A stretch of 64,000 bases of DNA. Source: Rhizobiales bacterium 65-79 (GTDB lineage Bacteria; Pseudomonadota; Alphaproteobacteria; Rhizobiales; Rhizobiaceae). The position numbers were made by a program, and so were the translations under genes. Of the stretch, positions 44,041-52,399 are shown piece after piece. The notes under the pieces were generated by a model. The model worked only from the letters and a program-made list of their open reading frames with translations, had not been told where the DNA came from and ran no database searches. The DNA lies in assembly GCA_001896885.1 (NCBI GenBank), contig MKRJ01000020.1, positions 31,527 to 95,526 on the forward strand, given 5' to 3'. Numbering within the stretch: position 1 is the first letter of the stretch; every line of letters starts with the position of its first letter.

Positions 44041-45234
44041 TCAGGCTGCAAGCTTCGCCCGTTCGGCAATGGCGTGAGCGGGCGGGGCAGCGGTGTCGAC
44101 GCCCATCTCCTCCAGCGATTGCCGCGCGGCCTCGACGACGCGGCGCATCACGTGCTCGTCCATGCGGCCAATGCATCCGACCCGGAACGAATCGACGACC
44201 GTCAGCTTGCCCGGATAGATGATGAAGCCCTTCTCCTTCATCAGGTCATAGAAGCGGGAGAAGACAAAATTCCCATGCGCGGGACAGAAGAATGTGACGA
44301 TGATCGGAGAAAGCCAGCGATCGGACAAGAGCGTCTCGAAGCCGAGCTCGCGCATCCCGTCGACCATCACGTCGCGGTTTCTGGTGTAGCGGGCACCGCG
44401 TCCGGCGACGCCGCCCTCCGCCTCGTGCATCTTGAGCGCCTCGATGAAGGCGGCGACGACATGGGTCGGCGGCGTGAAGCGCCACTGGCCGGTTTTCTCC
44501 ATGGCGGCCCACTGGGCATGGACGTCGAGGGAAATCGAATGGCTGTTGCCCTTGGCCGCTTCGAGTTCGCTTTTCCTGGCGATGACGAAGCCGAAGCCCG
44601 GCACGCCCTCGATGCATTTGTTGGCGGACGAGACCATCGCCGCGTAGTGGATATTCCCGACGTCGAGGTCGATGGCGCCGAAGGCGCTCATGGAATCGAC
44701 CAGCAGCTTGCGTCCCCTCGCCTCAACGACGGCCGCGATCTCGGCGACCGGGTTGAGGATGCCGGAGCTTGTCTCGCAGTGGATGACGAGCACATGCGTG
44801 ATCGCCGGATCGGCATCGAGCGCGGCGGCCACCTCGTCGCCGCGCGGCGGCAGGTAATCGCCCTTGTCGATCAGCGTGTGGGCACGGCCGAGATACTGCA
44901 TGGTCTGCGCGGCACGAAGGCCATAGGCGCCGTTGGCGAGGATAAGCGCCTTGCCGTTCTTCGGCACGAAGGAGCCCAGCATGGCTTCCACGCAATAGGT
45001 GCCGGACCCCTGCAGGGGCACGCAGTCATATTCGCCTTTCCTGTCGCCGGTCAGCGCCAGCAGCCGGCGGCGCAGTTCGGCGGTCATGGCACGGAAATCG
45101 CCGTCCCACGACCCCCAGTCGCGCAGCATCGCCTGCTTTACCGAATAGGCCGTAGTGAGCGGGCCGGGGGTCAGCAGGTAGGGCTCACCCATCGCGGGAG
45201 GCTCGAAACCTTGCGTCGACACCTGCTTGATCAT
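44041..45234 (-). CDS. phnW: 2-aminoethylphosphonate-pyruvate transaminase
   Basis: 397 residues from ATG 45234; GGAGG lies ten bases upstream. It is a class V aminotransferase. The N terminus has LLTPGPLTTAYSVKQAMLRDWGSWDGDF, the PLP phosphate site has QGSGTYCVEAML, and the Schiff-base Lys206 is in VSSANKCIEGVPGFGFVIARK. It moves the amino group of 2-aminoethylphosphonate to pyruvate, giving phosphonoacetaldehyde and alanine. It is first gene of the catabolic operon and divergent from the LysR gene. A candidate LysR site lies 51-74 bases upstream. Confidence 0.96.
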   Translation of the reverse strand: MIKQVSTQGFEPPAMGEPYLLTPGPLTTAYSVKQAMLRDWGSWDGDFRAMTAELRRRLLALTGDRKGEYDCVPLQGSGTYCVEAMLGSFVPKNGKALILANGAYGLRAAQTMQYLGRAHTLIDKGDYLPPRGDEVAAALDADPAITHVLVIHCETSSGILNPVAEIAAVVEARGRKLLVDSMSAFGAIDLDVGNIHYAAMVSSANKCIEGVPGFGFVIARKSELEAAKGNSHSISLDVHAQWAAMEKTGQWRFTPPTHVVAAFIEALKMHEAEGGVAGRGARYTRNRDVMVDGMRELGFETLLSDRWLSPIIVTFFCPAHGNFVFSRFYDLMKEKGFIIYPGKLTVVDSFRVGCIGRMDEHVMRRVVEAARQSLEEMGVDTAAPPAHAIAERAKLAA

Positions 45235-45284
45235 GGCCGCAATTCCTCCGCGACGTTGCTGCTGCCCGGCCATATAGGCGGACG

Positions 45285-45308
45285 ATAATGTATTTGAGAA
45301 ATCGTTAT
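45285..45308. promoter_or_regulatory. Candidate LysR (PhnR) site in phnW/LysR gap
   Basis: ATAA (45285-45288) and TTAT (45305-45308) enclose 16 bases, in an AT-rich stretch midway between the two divergent starts. The arms and spacing repeat the site at 36077-36100. Confidence 0.55.
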
Positions 45309-45350
45309 TTTGTATCTATCAATAAGCGGAGCCTATCGTGAGGATCGACC

Positions 45351-46247
45351 ATGCGCTATGTCCAGCTCCGCGCCTTCCACTACGTGGCCATATGCGGCGG
45401 CTTCTCCCGCGCCGCCGAGGAATTGCTGCTGACGCAGCCTGCCATCTCCGACCAGGTTCGCAAGCTCGAGGAAGAATACGATATCCTGCTCTTCAACCGG
45501 CAGCGCAAGCAGGTCACGCTGACCCCGTCGGGAGAGAACCTGCTCGCCATCACCCGGCGCATGTTCGACACCGAGAACCAGGCCCTGGAACTGCTTTCCG
45601 AATCGCGCGCCTTGCGCGCGGGGACGCTGCGGGTGGTGGCCGACGCCGCGCACCATCTGCTGCACATCATAGGTCCGTTCCGGCAGAAATATCCCGGCAT
45701 CCGCGTCACCATTCGCTCGGGGAACACGCAGACGGTGATCGAGAGCCTGTTCAGCTATGACGCCGACATCGGCGTCCTGGGCGAAGTGCCGGCCGGACGC
45801 GAATATGAGACCATCAAGCTGAACTCCAGCCCGATCATCGCCTACGTGGCGGCGCATCACCCGCTTGCCGCGCGCGGATCGCTGTCCCTGTCGGAACTGG
45901 CCAGGCATCCGCTGGTGATGCGCGAGCGCGGCTCGAAGACGCGAAAGAAGCTGGAAGACGCCGCCCTCATAGCGGGCGTCGAACTCACATGCGCGATCGA
46001 GGCCGAGGGCCGTGAAGCGGTGCGCGAGATCGTGGCTTCCGGGGCGGGCGTTGGCTTCGTCTCAGACGCCGAATTCGGTGACGATGCGCGTCTTGCGAAA
46101 CTCACCATCGAAGGCGAACCGACTTTGATGGACGAGGCGCTGATCTGCCTGAAGGAGCGCAGCCAGGCCAAGGCCATTCGCGCCTTTCTCGAAATAGCCA
46201 GGAGCGTGAACCGGATATCCGCCGGTCATGCGTCGATGACGGCCTGA
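45351..46247 (+). CDS. LysR family transcriptional regulator of phosphonate genes
   Basis: 298 residues. The helix-turn-helix is in residues 1-60 (LRAFHYVAICGGFSRAAEELLLTQPAISDQVRKLEEEYDILLFNR), followed by the linker and a two-lobed effector domain (LRVVADAAHHLLHIIGPFRQKYPGIRVTI, FSYDADIGVLGEVPAG, EIVASGAGVGFVSDAEFG). Placement divergent from phnW matches LysR activators of 2-aminoethylphosphonate catabolism (often called PhnR or AepR) in rhizobia. The inducer is expected to be 2-aminoethylphosphonate or a derivative. The gene is convergent with the GST gene, with a strong hairpin between them. Confidence 0.92.
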   Translation: MRYVQLRAFHYVAICGGFSRAAEELLLTQPAISDQVRKLEEEYDILLFNRQRKQVTLTPSGENLLAITRRMFDTENQALELLSESRALRAGTLRVVADAAHHLLHIIGPFRQKYPGIRVTIRSGNTQTVIESLFSYDADIGVLGEVPAGREYETIKLNSSPIIAYVAAHHPLAARGSLSLSELARHPLVMRERGSKTRKKLEDAALIAGVELTCAIEAEGREAVREIVASGAGVGFVSDAEFGDDARLAKLTIEGEPTLMDEALICLKERSQAKAIRAFLEIARSVNRISAGHASMTA

Positions 46248-46278
46248 TGCTGCCCTGAGCAGCCCCCGCCGGGCTTCC

Positions 46279-46312
46279 GCAGCCGCAAAGCAACATGATG
46301 CTTTGCGGCTGC
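46279..46312. terminator. Hairpin between convergent LysR and GST genes
   Basis: A perfect 14-base stem (46279-46292 with 46299-46312) has a six-base loop. No long T run follows on either strand, but its place between two convergent genes makes a bidirectional terminator likely. Confidence 0.65.
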
Positions 46313-46350
46313 GACCCTGATCCGCTTCTGCCCGGCGTCCGAAACGGTCG

Positions 46351-47190
46351 CTATTTCTGCTGCGACTTCACATAGGAGACATAGCCGCGCACGTCGGCCG
46401 CCGGCTCCGAATAGGCCTTGCCCAGTTTCTTCTCCATGGCCGCCATGTAGGCGGTCGCCCAGGCAGGCAGCGCATAGTCGATGGCCGCCAGGAATTCGAG
46501 CGTCGCCGCCAGCCTGATGTCGGCGATCGATGGCGTCGCGCCGCCGATGAAGGGCTTCCCGTTCATGAAGAATTTGTGGAAGACATCGAGCGGCTCGGCG
46601 ATCGCGGCCATGGCGGCTTTCTGCGCCGCCGACTTGTGGCCGGGCTCGAGGTCGCTGGCTCCGACCTCGCCGGCATATTGCGGGAAGCCGAGCTTCGGAT
46701 AGGTGGCGCGCGCAACGTAGGGATAGAGCGTGCCGGTCAGGTAGAACATGGCGCTGTCGACCATCGCCCGCCTGGCCGCCGCCTTGGGATAGAATTTATC
46801 CAGCCCGTGCTTGTTGGACAGATACTGCATGATCGCGCAGCTCTCCCAGAGGGCGCCGCCGGGAAGGCCCTTGTCCTCGAGCATCGGCGTCAGGTGGGCC
46901 GGGTTCCTGGTAAGGAATTCAGGCGAACGCGTGGAGCCCCAGACGTCGCTTTCCGTGAAATCCAGTCCGGCGGCGCGAACGAAGACGCGCACCGCCATGT
47001 TGTTGACGCTCGGCTTCAGCACATTGAGATGCAGCGCGGGCTTCCTAGCGGGCTTCTTCGCAGCAGCCTTGACGGCCCTGGCGGGTTTGGCCGCCTTTGC
47101 CGACTTGCTCGCGCTGGCGGGTTTCGCGGATTTTGCCGGCGCCTTCTTTGCCGTGGCTTTCCGTGCAGTCCTGGTCGCAGTCTTTGCCAT
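46351..47190 (-). CDS. Glutathione S-transferase-like protein with histone-H1-like N-terminal tail
   Basis: 279 residues. The first ~52 are almost only Lys, Ala, Pro and Arg with AAK/KPA/KSA repeats (for example KATAKKAPAKSAKPASASKS), as in histone H1 and bacterial AlgP/HC2-like tails. From about residue 53 a GST fold follows: LHLNVLKPSVNNMAVRVFVRAAGLDF, then LTPMLEDKGLPGGALWESCAIMQYLSNKHGL (glutathione-site region) and the helical C-terminal domain with PFIGGATPSIADIRLAATLEFL (N-capping box). The tail would bind nucleic acid or another polyanion and is not usual in GSTs. GGAGG precedes the ATG. It is the last gene of a four-gene run with VOC, AMP-ligase and citryl-CoA-lyase-like genes. Confidence 0.85.
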   Translation of the reverse strand: MAKTATRTARKATAKKAPAKSAKPASASKSAKAAKPARAVKAAAKKPARKPALHLNVLKPSVNNMAVRVFVRAAGLDFTESDVWGSTRSPEFLTRNPAHLTPMLEDKGLPGGALWESCAIMQYLSNKHGLDKFYPKAAARRAMVDSAMFYLTGTLYPYVARATYPKLGFPQYAGEVGASDLEPGHKSAAQKAAMAAIAEPLDVFHKFFMNGKPFIGGATPSIADIRLAATLEFLAAIDYALPAWATAYMAAMEKKLGKAYSEPAADVRGYVSYVKSQQK

Positions 47191-47210
47191 GTGTTCCTCC
47201 CTCGGGTTGC

Positions 47211-47792
47211 TTAGTACGGGTTCTTCGGCGAACGGTCGTCCGACAGGCTCGGACGCGATCGTTCGACCAGGTTCTGGATCGCGTCGGCAAGGTGCACTTC
47301 GGCGATCGCATAGTCGCCGCGCGCGACGCGGATCGTGTGCGCCTCCATCAGCACTTCGGCATGGGTGAAGCCATGCGGCGGCTCGAAGCGGTAACTGGCG
47401 AGTTCGACCAGGAGGCCGAGCGGATCCTCGAAATAGATCGAATCCATGAAGCCGCGGTCCTTGACGCCGCTGTGCTTGATCCGGCGCTTGTCCAGCCGCC
47501 CCACGGCCTGGAGGAAGGTCACGCGGGAGACGGAAAAGGCGATGTGATGGACAGAGCCGATGTCGGTCGACGTGCGCTGCGGGTCGGGCTTCCGGCCCTC
47601 GTCCGTGAAGACCGTTATCAGCCTTCCGTCGCCCGGATCGAAATAGAGATGGCTTTCGCTCGCCCTGTCGAGATTGGGCTGTTCGAAGATGAAAGGCATG
47701 CCGAGCACGCCTTCCCAGAAATCGATCGAGGTTTGCCTGTCCGCGCCGACCAATGTGATGTGATGCACGCCCTGGGATTGCAGCTTCTGCAT
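47211..47792 (-). CDS. VOC family (glyoxalase/extradiol dioxygenase fold) protein
   Basis: 193 residues from ATG 47792, with GGGAAGG upstream; the longer frame overlaps the AMP-ligase gene and is a shadow. Two beta-alpha-beta modules are visible: VHHITLVGADRQTSIDFWEGVLGMPFIFEQP and SVHHIAFSVSRVTFLQAVGRLDK, ending SIYFEDPLGLLVELASYRFEPP. Metal ligands would be the His in VHHITL, the His in VHHIAF and the Glu in LLVELA. Members include ring-cleaving dioxygenases, epimerases and glyoxalases. The operon contains a CoA ligase and a lyase, so a CoA-ester epimerase or a dioxygenase would fit. Confidence 0.82.
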   Translation of the reverse strand: MQKLQSQGVHHITLVGADRQTSIDFWEGVLGMPFIFEQPNLDRASESHLYFDPGDGRLITVFTDEGRKPDPQRTSTDIGSVHHIAFSVSRVTFLQAVGRLDKRRIKHSGVKDRGFMDSIYFEDPLGLLVELASYRFEPPHGFTHAEVLMEAHTIRVARGDYAIAEVHLADAIQNLVERSRPSLSDDRSPKNPY

Positions 47793-47803
47793 GACGTCCT
47801 TCC

Positions 47804-49105
47804 CTAGTGCCTGACCAGCTTCGACTTGTATTCGCTGCGCTCGAGCGTTCCGAACGGCACGAGTTCCACGGCCGCCGAAAAAACCAGCCCGCCGCGCAGG
47901 CGCTCCCTTATCCTGTCGGCCAGCCCCATGTCCGGTTCGCCGTCCCGGGCAAGTTCGACCACTATCGGAAGGGGTGGCTCCTGCTTGACGCCTGCCGTCG
48001 CCGGCTTCACCAGGATAGCACCGCTGACGGCCGGCAGAAACGTGCCGACGATCTCGCGGATGGCCGACGGGAACACGTTGACCCCGCGCACGATCAGCAT
48101 GTCGTCGGTGCGGCCGATGCAGCGAAGTCGAAGCGCCTTCCGCCCGCACGGGCAGGGCGAAGTCCATACCTCGACATGGTCGCGCGTGCGGAACCTGAGC
48201 AGCGGCGCGGCCTGGTGCCTCAAATGGGTCAGCACGAGTTCGCCGCGCGCGCCGTCCTCCAGTTCAAGCGCGGCCCCGCTGTCGGGGTCGATCAACTCGG
48301 CATGGACGAAGCCGCGCGCGCCGAGATGCATGCCGCGCTGCTCCTCGCACTCGCCCCACAGCGAGACACCGATGTCGCCCATGCCCATCGCTTCGGTGAC
48401 TTTCGCTCCCCAGCCCGCTTCGAGCCTGGCTCGCATCGCCGGTTCGCCGCCGCCCGGCTCGCCCGCCACCAGCACCCGCTTGACGCTGGAATGCTCGAGA
48501 TCGAAGCCGCGCTCGGCCGCCCATTCGATCAGATAGGACGCGTAGGAGGGCGTCATCACCACGGCCGTCGGCTTCAGGAGCCGGATTGCCGTCATCAACC
48601 GCTCGGTATTGCCGGTGCCGACCGGCACATGGCACAGGCCGAGCCTGTCGAATGCGGCCAGCGCAGCCCCCGCGACGAACGGGCCGGCGTTGTAGGTCGA
48701 CACGATCGTCTCGCCGGCGGCGATCCCCGAAGCCGAATAGCTGCGGGCCGACGTCGTCACCCAATTGTCGAGATCCTGCAGTGTCAACGGGATGTAGCTC
48801 GGCGTCCCGGTGGTGCCGCTGGTCGAATAGATGCGGACCAGCCGGTCGGGCGGAACGGCGAGATGGGCGCCGATCGGGTTGTCCGCCGTGCAGCTTGCGC
48901 GGATTTCCTGCTTCTCGGTGAAAGGCAGGGCCGCGATCCGGTCCAGCCCGCCGATCGCATCGGCGGTCGCGAAACCGGCAACGGCCAGTTTCTCGCGGTA
49001 GAAAGGCGAACGGTCGATGAGATAGGCCATCTGGCAGCGGAAACTGGCGTCGTCCATCCGGGACTGGTCGGCGGTGGAGCGCGTCTCGACCTCGGGCTCA
49101 AGCAT
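47804..49105 (-). CDS. Phenylacetate-CoA ligase family protein (AMP-forming)
   Basis: 433 residues of the PaaK/CapK type. The early MAYLIDRSPFYREKLAVAGF is typical. The P-loop-like IYSTSGTTGTPSYIPLT, later TEAMGMGDIGVSLWGECEEQRGMH, LRFRTRDHVEVWTSPCPCGRKALRLRCIGRTDDMLIVRGVNVFPSAIREIV, and a C-terminal small domain follow. The CPCG segment is the usual zinc-like/PaaK marker. It should make an acyl-CoA from an aromatic or small acid with ATP. Its start overlaps the lyase gene by eight bases. No phenylacetyl-CoA oxygenase genes are nearby, so phenylacetate itself is not assured as substrate. Confidence 0.87.
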   Translation of the reverse strand: MLEPEVETRSTADQSRMDDASFRCQMAYLIDRSPFYREKLAVAGFATADAIGGLDRIAALPFTEKQEIRASCTADNPIGAHLAVPPDRLVRIYSTSGTTGTPSYIPLTLQDLDNWVTTSARSYSASGIAAGETIVSTYNAGPFVAGAALAAFDRLGLCHVPVGTGNTERLMTAIRLLKPTAVVMTPSYASYLIEWAAERGFDLEHSSVKRVLVAGEPGGGEPAMRARLEAGWGAKVTEAMGMGDIGVSLWGECEEQRGMHLGARGFVHAELIDPDSGAALELEDGARGELVLTHLRHQAAPLLRFRTRDHVEVWTSPCPCGRKALRLRCIGRTDDMLIVRGVNVFPSAIREIVGTFLPAVSGAILVKPATAGVKQEPPLPIVVELARDGEPDMGLADRIRERLRGGLVFSAAVELVPFGTLERSEYKSKLVRH

Positions 49106-49892
49106 GCCCGGCTCCGTCCGGTTGGTATGCGACCGCCCCCTCCGCCGCGCCGGCCATCTCGAAGCCGATCGGGTTCTTCTGCTCTTCGGCCAGATGAGCC
49201 AGAAGGCTTGCGGTACGCGCCAGCAGCGGGATCGCCTTGATCATGGCCGCGGGGAAATCAAGATCGAGCAGTACCGCCGCGATCGGCATCGAGACGTTCA
49301 TCACCAGCGGCTTGCCCCACACCTCCCTCACGGCTCTTTCGATGACGCGCGCCATGGCGACATGCCGTCCGGCCACGCCCCGTTCCTCCGCCAGCGCCAG
49401 GATGCGCGCGGCGCGCGGATCGACGGGCTTGTGGATCGGATGGCCGAAACCCGGGGCCTTGCCGCCGGCATCGCGTATGGCGCGGACCAGCGCCAGCGCC
49501 ACCGCATCCGGCTCGCCGCCCGACGCGACCTTTGCATCGGCCTCGATCAACAACCTGCCGCAGAGTTCGGACGTGCCGAGGATGACCGGCCCGGCGCCCA
49601 GAATGCCCGCGGCGACCGCCCCCTGCAGCGAGCCGGGATCGGCCGCCAGCGTCATGCGCGCCGCCTGCACCGTCGGCACCAGTCCGTGCTCGGCGATGGC
49701 CACCAGCAGGAGGTCCAGGAAGAAGCGCTGCTCCTCGCTCGCTTCCTTGCCGGTGAGAAGAAGGAAGAAATAGTCGGTGAAGCCGATCCGTCCCATGAGA
49801 TCGGATGTCAGGCTGCGGCCGCGTACCTCTATCCGGTCGGGACGCACATCGCAGATGCCGGAGACCGCCCGCCTGCCCTTGCCGATCTGCAT
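49098..49892 (-). CDS. Citryl-CoA lyase/citrate synthase-like protein
   Basis: 264 residues from ATG 49892, with GGGGAGGGG just upstream. It is a short citrate-synthase-family protein: IEVRGRSLTSDLMGRIGFTDYFFLLLTGKEAS at the start, KAPGFGHPIHKPVDPRAARIL with the catalytic His, and PLVMNVSMPIAAVLLDLDFPAAMIKAIPLLARTASLLAHLAEEQKNPIG. Full citrate synthases have about 430 residues; this length is that of the stand-alone citryl-CoA lyase-like group. Paired with the AMP ligase it could cleave or make a 3-hydroxyacyl-CoA. Substrate unknown. It is the first gene of the run. Confidence 0.85.
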   Translation of the reverse strand: MQIGKGRRAVSGICDVRPDRIEVRGRSLTSDLMGRIGFTDYFFLLLTGKEASEEQRFFLDLLLVAIAEHGLVPTVQAARMTLAADPGSLQGAVAAGILGAGPVILGTSELCGRLLIEADAKVASGGEPDAVALALVRAIRDAGGKAPGFGHPIHKPVDPRAARILALAEERGVAGRHVAMARVIERAVREVWGKPLVMNVSMPIAAVLLDLDFPAAMIKAIPLLARTASLLAHLAEEQKNPIGFEMAGAAEGAVAYQPDGAGHA

Positions 49893-50072
49893 CGCCCCTC
49901 CCCGACGCCGGAGTTTCGGGAACGCGTTATTGGATGTCGCGCTTTCCGGCATGCTAGTTCAACTGCAGTTCACGGACCAGATGAAAAGGTGCATCGGCTC
50001 GGCCGGGGCAAGCGCCGGGTTTTGTACCGGAACTGGATCACGTTCGGCCGCGGCCGCTCAACCGTCGGCGCA
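49893..50072. other. Intergenic region upstream of the citryl-CoA-lyase-like gene
   Basis: 180 bases separate the lyase start from the end of the Crp/Fnr gene. It contains a perfect ten-base palindrome AACTGCAGTT at 49961-49970, which could be an operator, about 70 bases upstream of the lyase start. Nothing else stands out. Confidence 0.35.
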
Positions 50073-50732
50073 TCACGGCAGTCGCTCGAGCCGTTCCGCC
50101 AGCCGCTCCTTCGACAACACCGTCACAATCCCGTTTCCAAGCGTGACGAGACCCTCCCGGCGCAGGCGCGCCAGGGTTCGCGTGACCGTTATGCGGGAGG
50201 CGCCGATGATCTCCGCCATCTGCGCGTGCGTGAGCTGGATCGAGCGATCCCCATAGCTGACGAACCGCAGCAGGAGGTTCAAGAGCGCGCCTTCATGCGA
50301 CCGCCGCGCCGTCATGGCCAGTTTGGGAATGAGCGACCGCTGCTTCGAGCTCATGATCTTGATGAGGACGATGGCGAGCCGAGGGTCGGCGGCCATCGCG
50401 CTGGCTACCTGGTCGGCGTGAAATTCCACCAGCCTGGCCGCCGACAGGGTTTCCGCGGTGATCTGGCGCGGTTGCCGGTCGAAAGCCGACCCCTCTCCAA
50501 AAAGAGAGCCCGGACCCATGATCTCCAGCACGAGAACGGCGCCGCTCTGGTGGTAATAGGTGGCCTGCACCGCCCCTTTTTCGACAAGGTAGAAATAAGG
50601 GGATATCGATTCCTGCGAATATATCTGGACGCCGGCCGGCAGCGTGACTGAACGGCCGGCGGGCGCAATCTCGCGCCACATCCGGATCAGCGGCGAGGCA
50701 ATCGACCAGGTGGGAGAAACGTGCCTCGCCAA
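50073..50732 (-). CDS. Crp/Fnr family transcriptional regulator
   Basis: 219 residues if it starts at the TTG at 50732, which has GAGG eight bases upstream; a GTG at 50777 (234 residues) is the alternative. The cyclic-nucleotide-binding-like domain covers SVTLPAGVQIYSQESISPYFYLVEKGAVQATYYHQSGAVLVLEIMGPGSLFGEGSAF, then the long dimer helix, then the winged helix LTHAQMAEIIGASRITVTRTLARLRREGLVTL. No cysteine cluster for an iron-sulfur site is seen, so it is not a classical FNR. It is divergent from the amidase at 50878, which it may regulate. Confidence 0.85.
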   Translation of the reverse strand: MARHVSPTWSIASPLIRMWREIAPAGRSVTLPAGVQIYSQESISPYFYLVEKGAVQATYYHQSGAVLVLEIMGPGSLFGEGSAFDRQPRQITAETLSAARLVEFHADQVASAMAADPRLAIVLIKIMSSKQRSLIPKLAMTARRSHEGALLNLLLRFVSYGDRSIQLTHAQMAEIIGASRITVTRTLARLRREGLVTLGNGIVTVLSKERLAERLERLP

Positions 50733-50877
50733 TTCTTCGTCCTCGCGCCTTCGCCGGGCGCCGGGCGACTTCTCCACTCCCGCGCCGCCCGTTGATGTAG
50801 CAGATGATACCGAATGCGGCCACGGGACAGGCGAGAGTGCGCCGGGGAACGGTGGGCAGTAATTGGGAGGCCGGACG

Positions 50878-52299
50878 GTGGCGGCAGGTGAGGCTCTTCC
50901 GAAGAACCGCGGCTTTGTTTCGCGGCTGTCGGCACATGACATCGTCAGGATGATCGCGAGGCGAGAACTCGGGATCGAAGAAATGGTCCGCGACGTGCTC
51001 CATGACATCGAGGCCGTCGAACCCCTCCTCAACTGCTTCGTAGCCTTCTATCCGGACCACGTTCTGGCGCAGGCGGCCGAGCTCGAACGCCGGATGGCGA
51101 GGGACCCGTCTTCCATCGGTCCGCTCGGCGGCCTGCCGATACCGGTGAAAGACCTGATTGCCGCTGCCCGCTATCCGACGACGTTCGGTTCGAAGCCGTT
51201 CCGGGAGAACCGGACGGACGCCGATGCTCCCGCCGTCGAGCGCATCCTTTCCAGGCAGGCGATCCTCTTCGGCAAGACGACGACGAGCGAGTTCGGCTGC
51301 AAGGCGACGGGCTTCAGCCCGCTCACGGGCCATACCCGGAACCCGTGGAACCCCTCGCTTACACCCGGCGGGTCGAGTTCCGGATCGGCGGCGGCGGTAG
51401 CAGCAGGGCTGGTGCCCGTCGCGCTCGGCACCGACGGCGGCGGCTCTGTCCGCATTCCGGCCGCGCTCACCGGGATCGTCGGTTTCAAGCCGACATTCGG
51501 ACGGGCGCCGGTCCATCCGGTTTCCGCCACCCCGACCGTCGGACATATCGGGGTGCTGGCGCGCAATGTCCGCGACGCAGCGCTGATCGTCGACGCCATC
51601 ACCGGTTATGACGCCCGCGATCCCTATGCCGTCCCGCTTCCGCCCACCGCTGGACTGGCCGCCTGCGGACGAGCGATCGGCCGTCCCAGGATCGCCTACA
51701 GTCCGACGCTCGGCTATGCGCGCCCCGAGGCGGGCGTCCTGCGTACGGTGGGAGAGGCGGTGGAATGCCTTGCGGCCCTCGGTTGCGAGGTCACCGTCGT
51801 GGATGCGGTTTTCGACGATCCGGCAGATATCTGGGAGAGCGAGTTCTACACCGACCTGGCCGTGAAGCTCGGCGACCAGCTTTCCACCCGAAGAGACGAA
51901 ATGGACGGCGACGTCGTCTCCAAGCTGCAACACTATGCCGGCCGCGACCTCCTTTCGCACCGGCAGCTTGCCTTGAAGCGCTATCGGCTGCGCGACCAGG
52001 TGAGGACGCTGTTCGCAAGGTTCGACTTCGTCGTGACGCCGACGCTGCCTGTCGTCGCCTTTCCGGTGGAGCGTACGTCGCCCGCCGGCTACCGGGCGGA
52101 CGATCTCGTCGCCTGGGCCTCCTACACCTATCCGTTCAACCTGACCGGCCACCCCGCCATTTCCTTGCCGGCCGGCCTTTCGGACGGACTTCCGACGGGA
52201 TTGCAAATCGTCGGCGGTCCGTTCGAGGAAGAGCGACTGTTTGCGCTCGCCGCCGCCTATGAAGAGGCGCGGCCATGGCCGTTGCTCAACCGGCAATAG
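50878..52299 (+). CDS. Amidase (amidase-signature family)
   Basis: 473 residues from a GTG at 50878, with GGGAGG seven bases upstream. The Ser-cisSer-Lys triad is present: Lys in LPIPVKDLIAA, the cis-Ser in PGGSSSGSAAAVAAGLVPVALG and the nucleophile Ser in GTDGGGSVRIPA. The C terminus FNLTGHPAISLPAGLSDGLPTGLQIVG is also family-typical. It hydrolyses a carboxamide such as an aryl or aminoacyl amide. It lies opposite a dipeptide-type importer whose genes read towards it, so the importer could bring in its substrate. The Crp/Fnr gene is divergent. A strong terminator follows. Confidence 0.9.
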   Translation: MAAGEALPKNRGFVSRLSAHDIVRMIARRELGIEEMVRDVLHDIEAVEPLLNCFVAFYPDHVLAQAAELERRMARDPSSIGPLGGLPIPVKDLIAAARYPTTFGSKPFRENRTDADAPAVERILSRQAILFGKTTTSEFGCKATGFSPLTGHTRNPWNPSLTPGGSSSGSAAAVAAGLVPVALGTDGGGSVRIPAALTGIVGFKPTFGRAPVHPVSATPTVGHIGVLARNVRDAALIVDAITGYDARDPYAVPLPPTAGLAACGRAIGRPRIAYSPTLGYARPEAGVLRTVGEAVECLAALGCEVTVVDAVFDDPADIWESEFYTDLAVKLGDQLSTRRDEMDGDVVSKLQHYAGRDLLSHRQLALKRYRLRDQVRTLFARFDFVVTPTLPVVAFPVERTSPAGYRADDLVAWASYTYPFNLTGHPAISLPAGLSDGLPTGLQIVGGPFEEERLFALAAAYEEARPWPLLNRQ

Positions 52300-52356
52300 A
52301 GAAGGTCCGGGCCTGTCGCAGGAAAGAGCTCCGCTCCAACGCATCAGCGATGTTTT

Positions 52357-52392
52357 GCCCGCCGCGCGGGGGGCAACCGCGCGGCGGGCTTT
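52357..52392 (+). terminator. Intrinsic terminator after the amidase
   Basis: A perfect 13-base GC-rich stem (52357-52369 with 52377-52389) with a seven-base loop is followed by TTT. It lies 58 bases after the amidase stop and also between two convergent genes. Confidence 0.75.
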
Positions 52393-52399
52393 CACGGCT

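Noticed and set aside
47793..48167. N-terminal extension of the VOC protein
   Set aside because: It is Arg/Gly-rich, overlaps the AMP ligase in another frame, and a good ribosome site precedes ATG 47792.
49961..49970. Palindrome AACTGCAGTT as a Crp/Fnr box
   Set aside because: It does not match TGTGA-N6-TCACA or TTGAT-N4-ATCAA; only noted as a possible operator.
50293..52395. Minus-strand open frame of 700 codons opposite the amidase
   Set aside because: It is antisense to the amidase catalytic motifs and continues out of frame into the Crp/Fnr gene.
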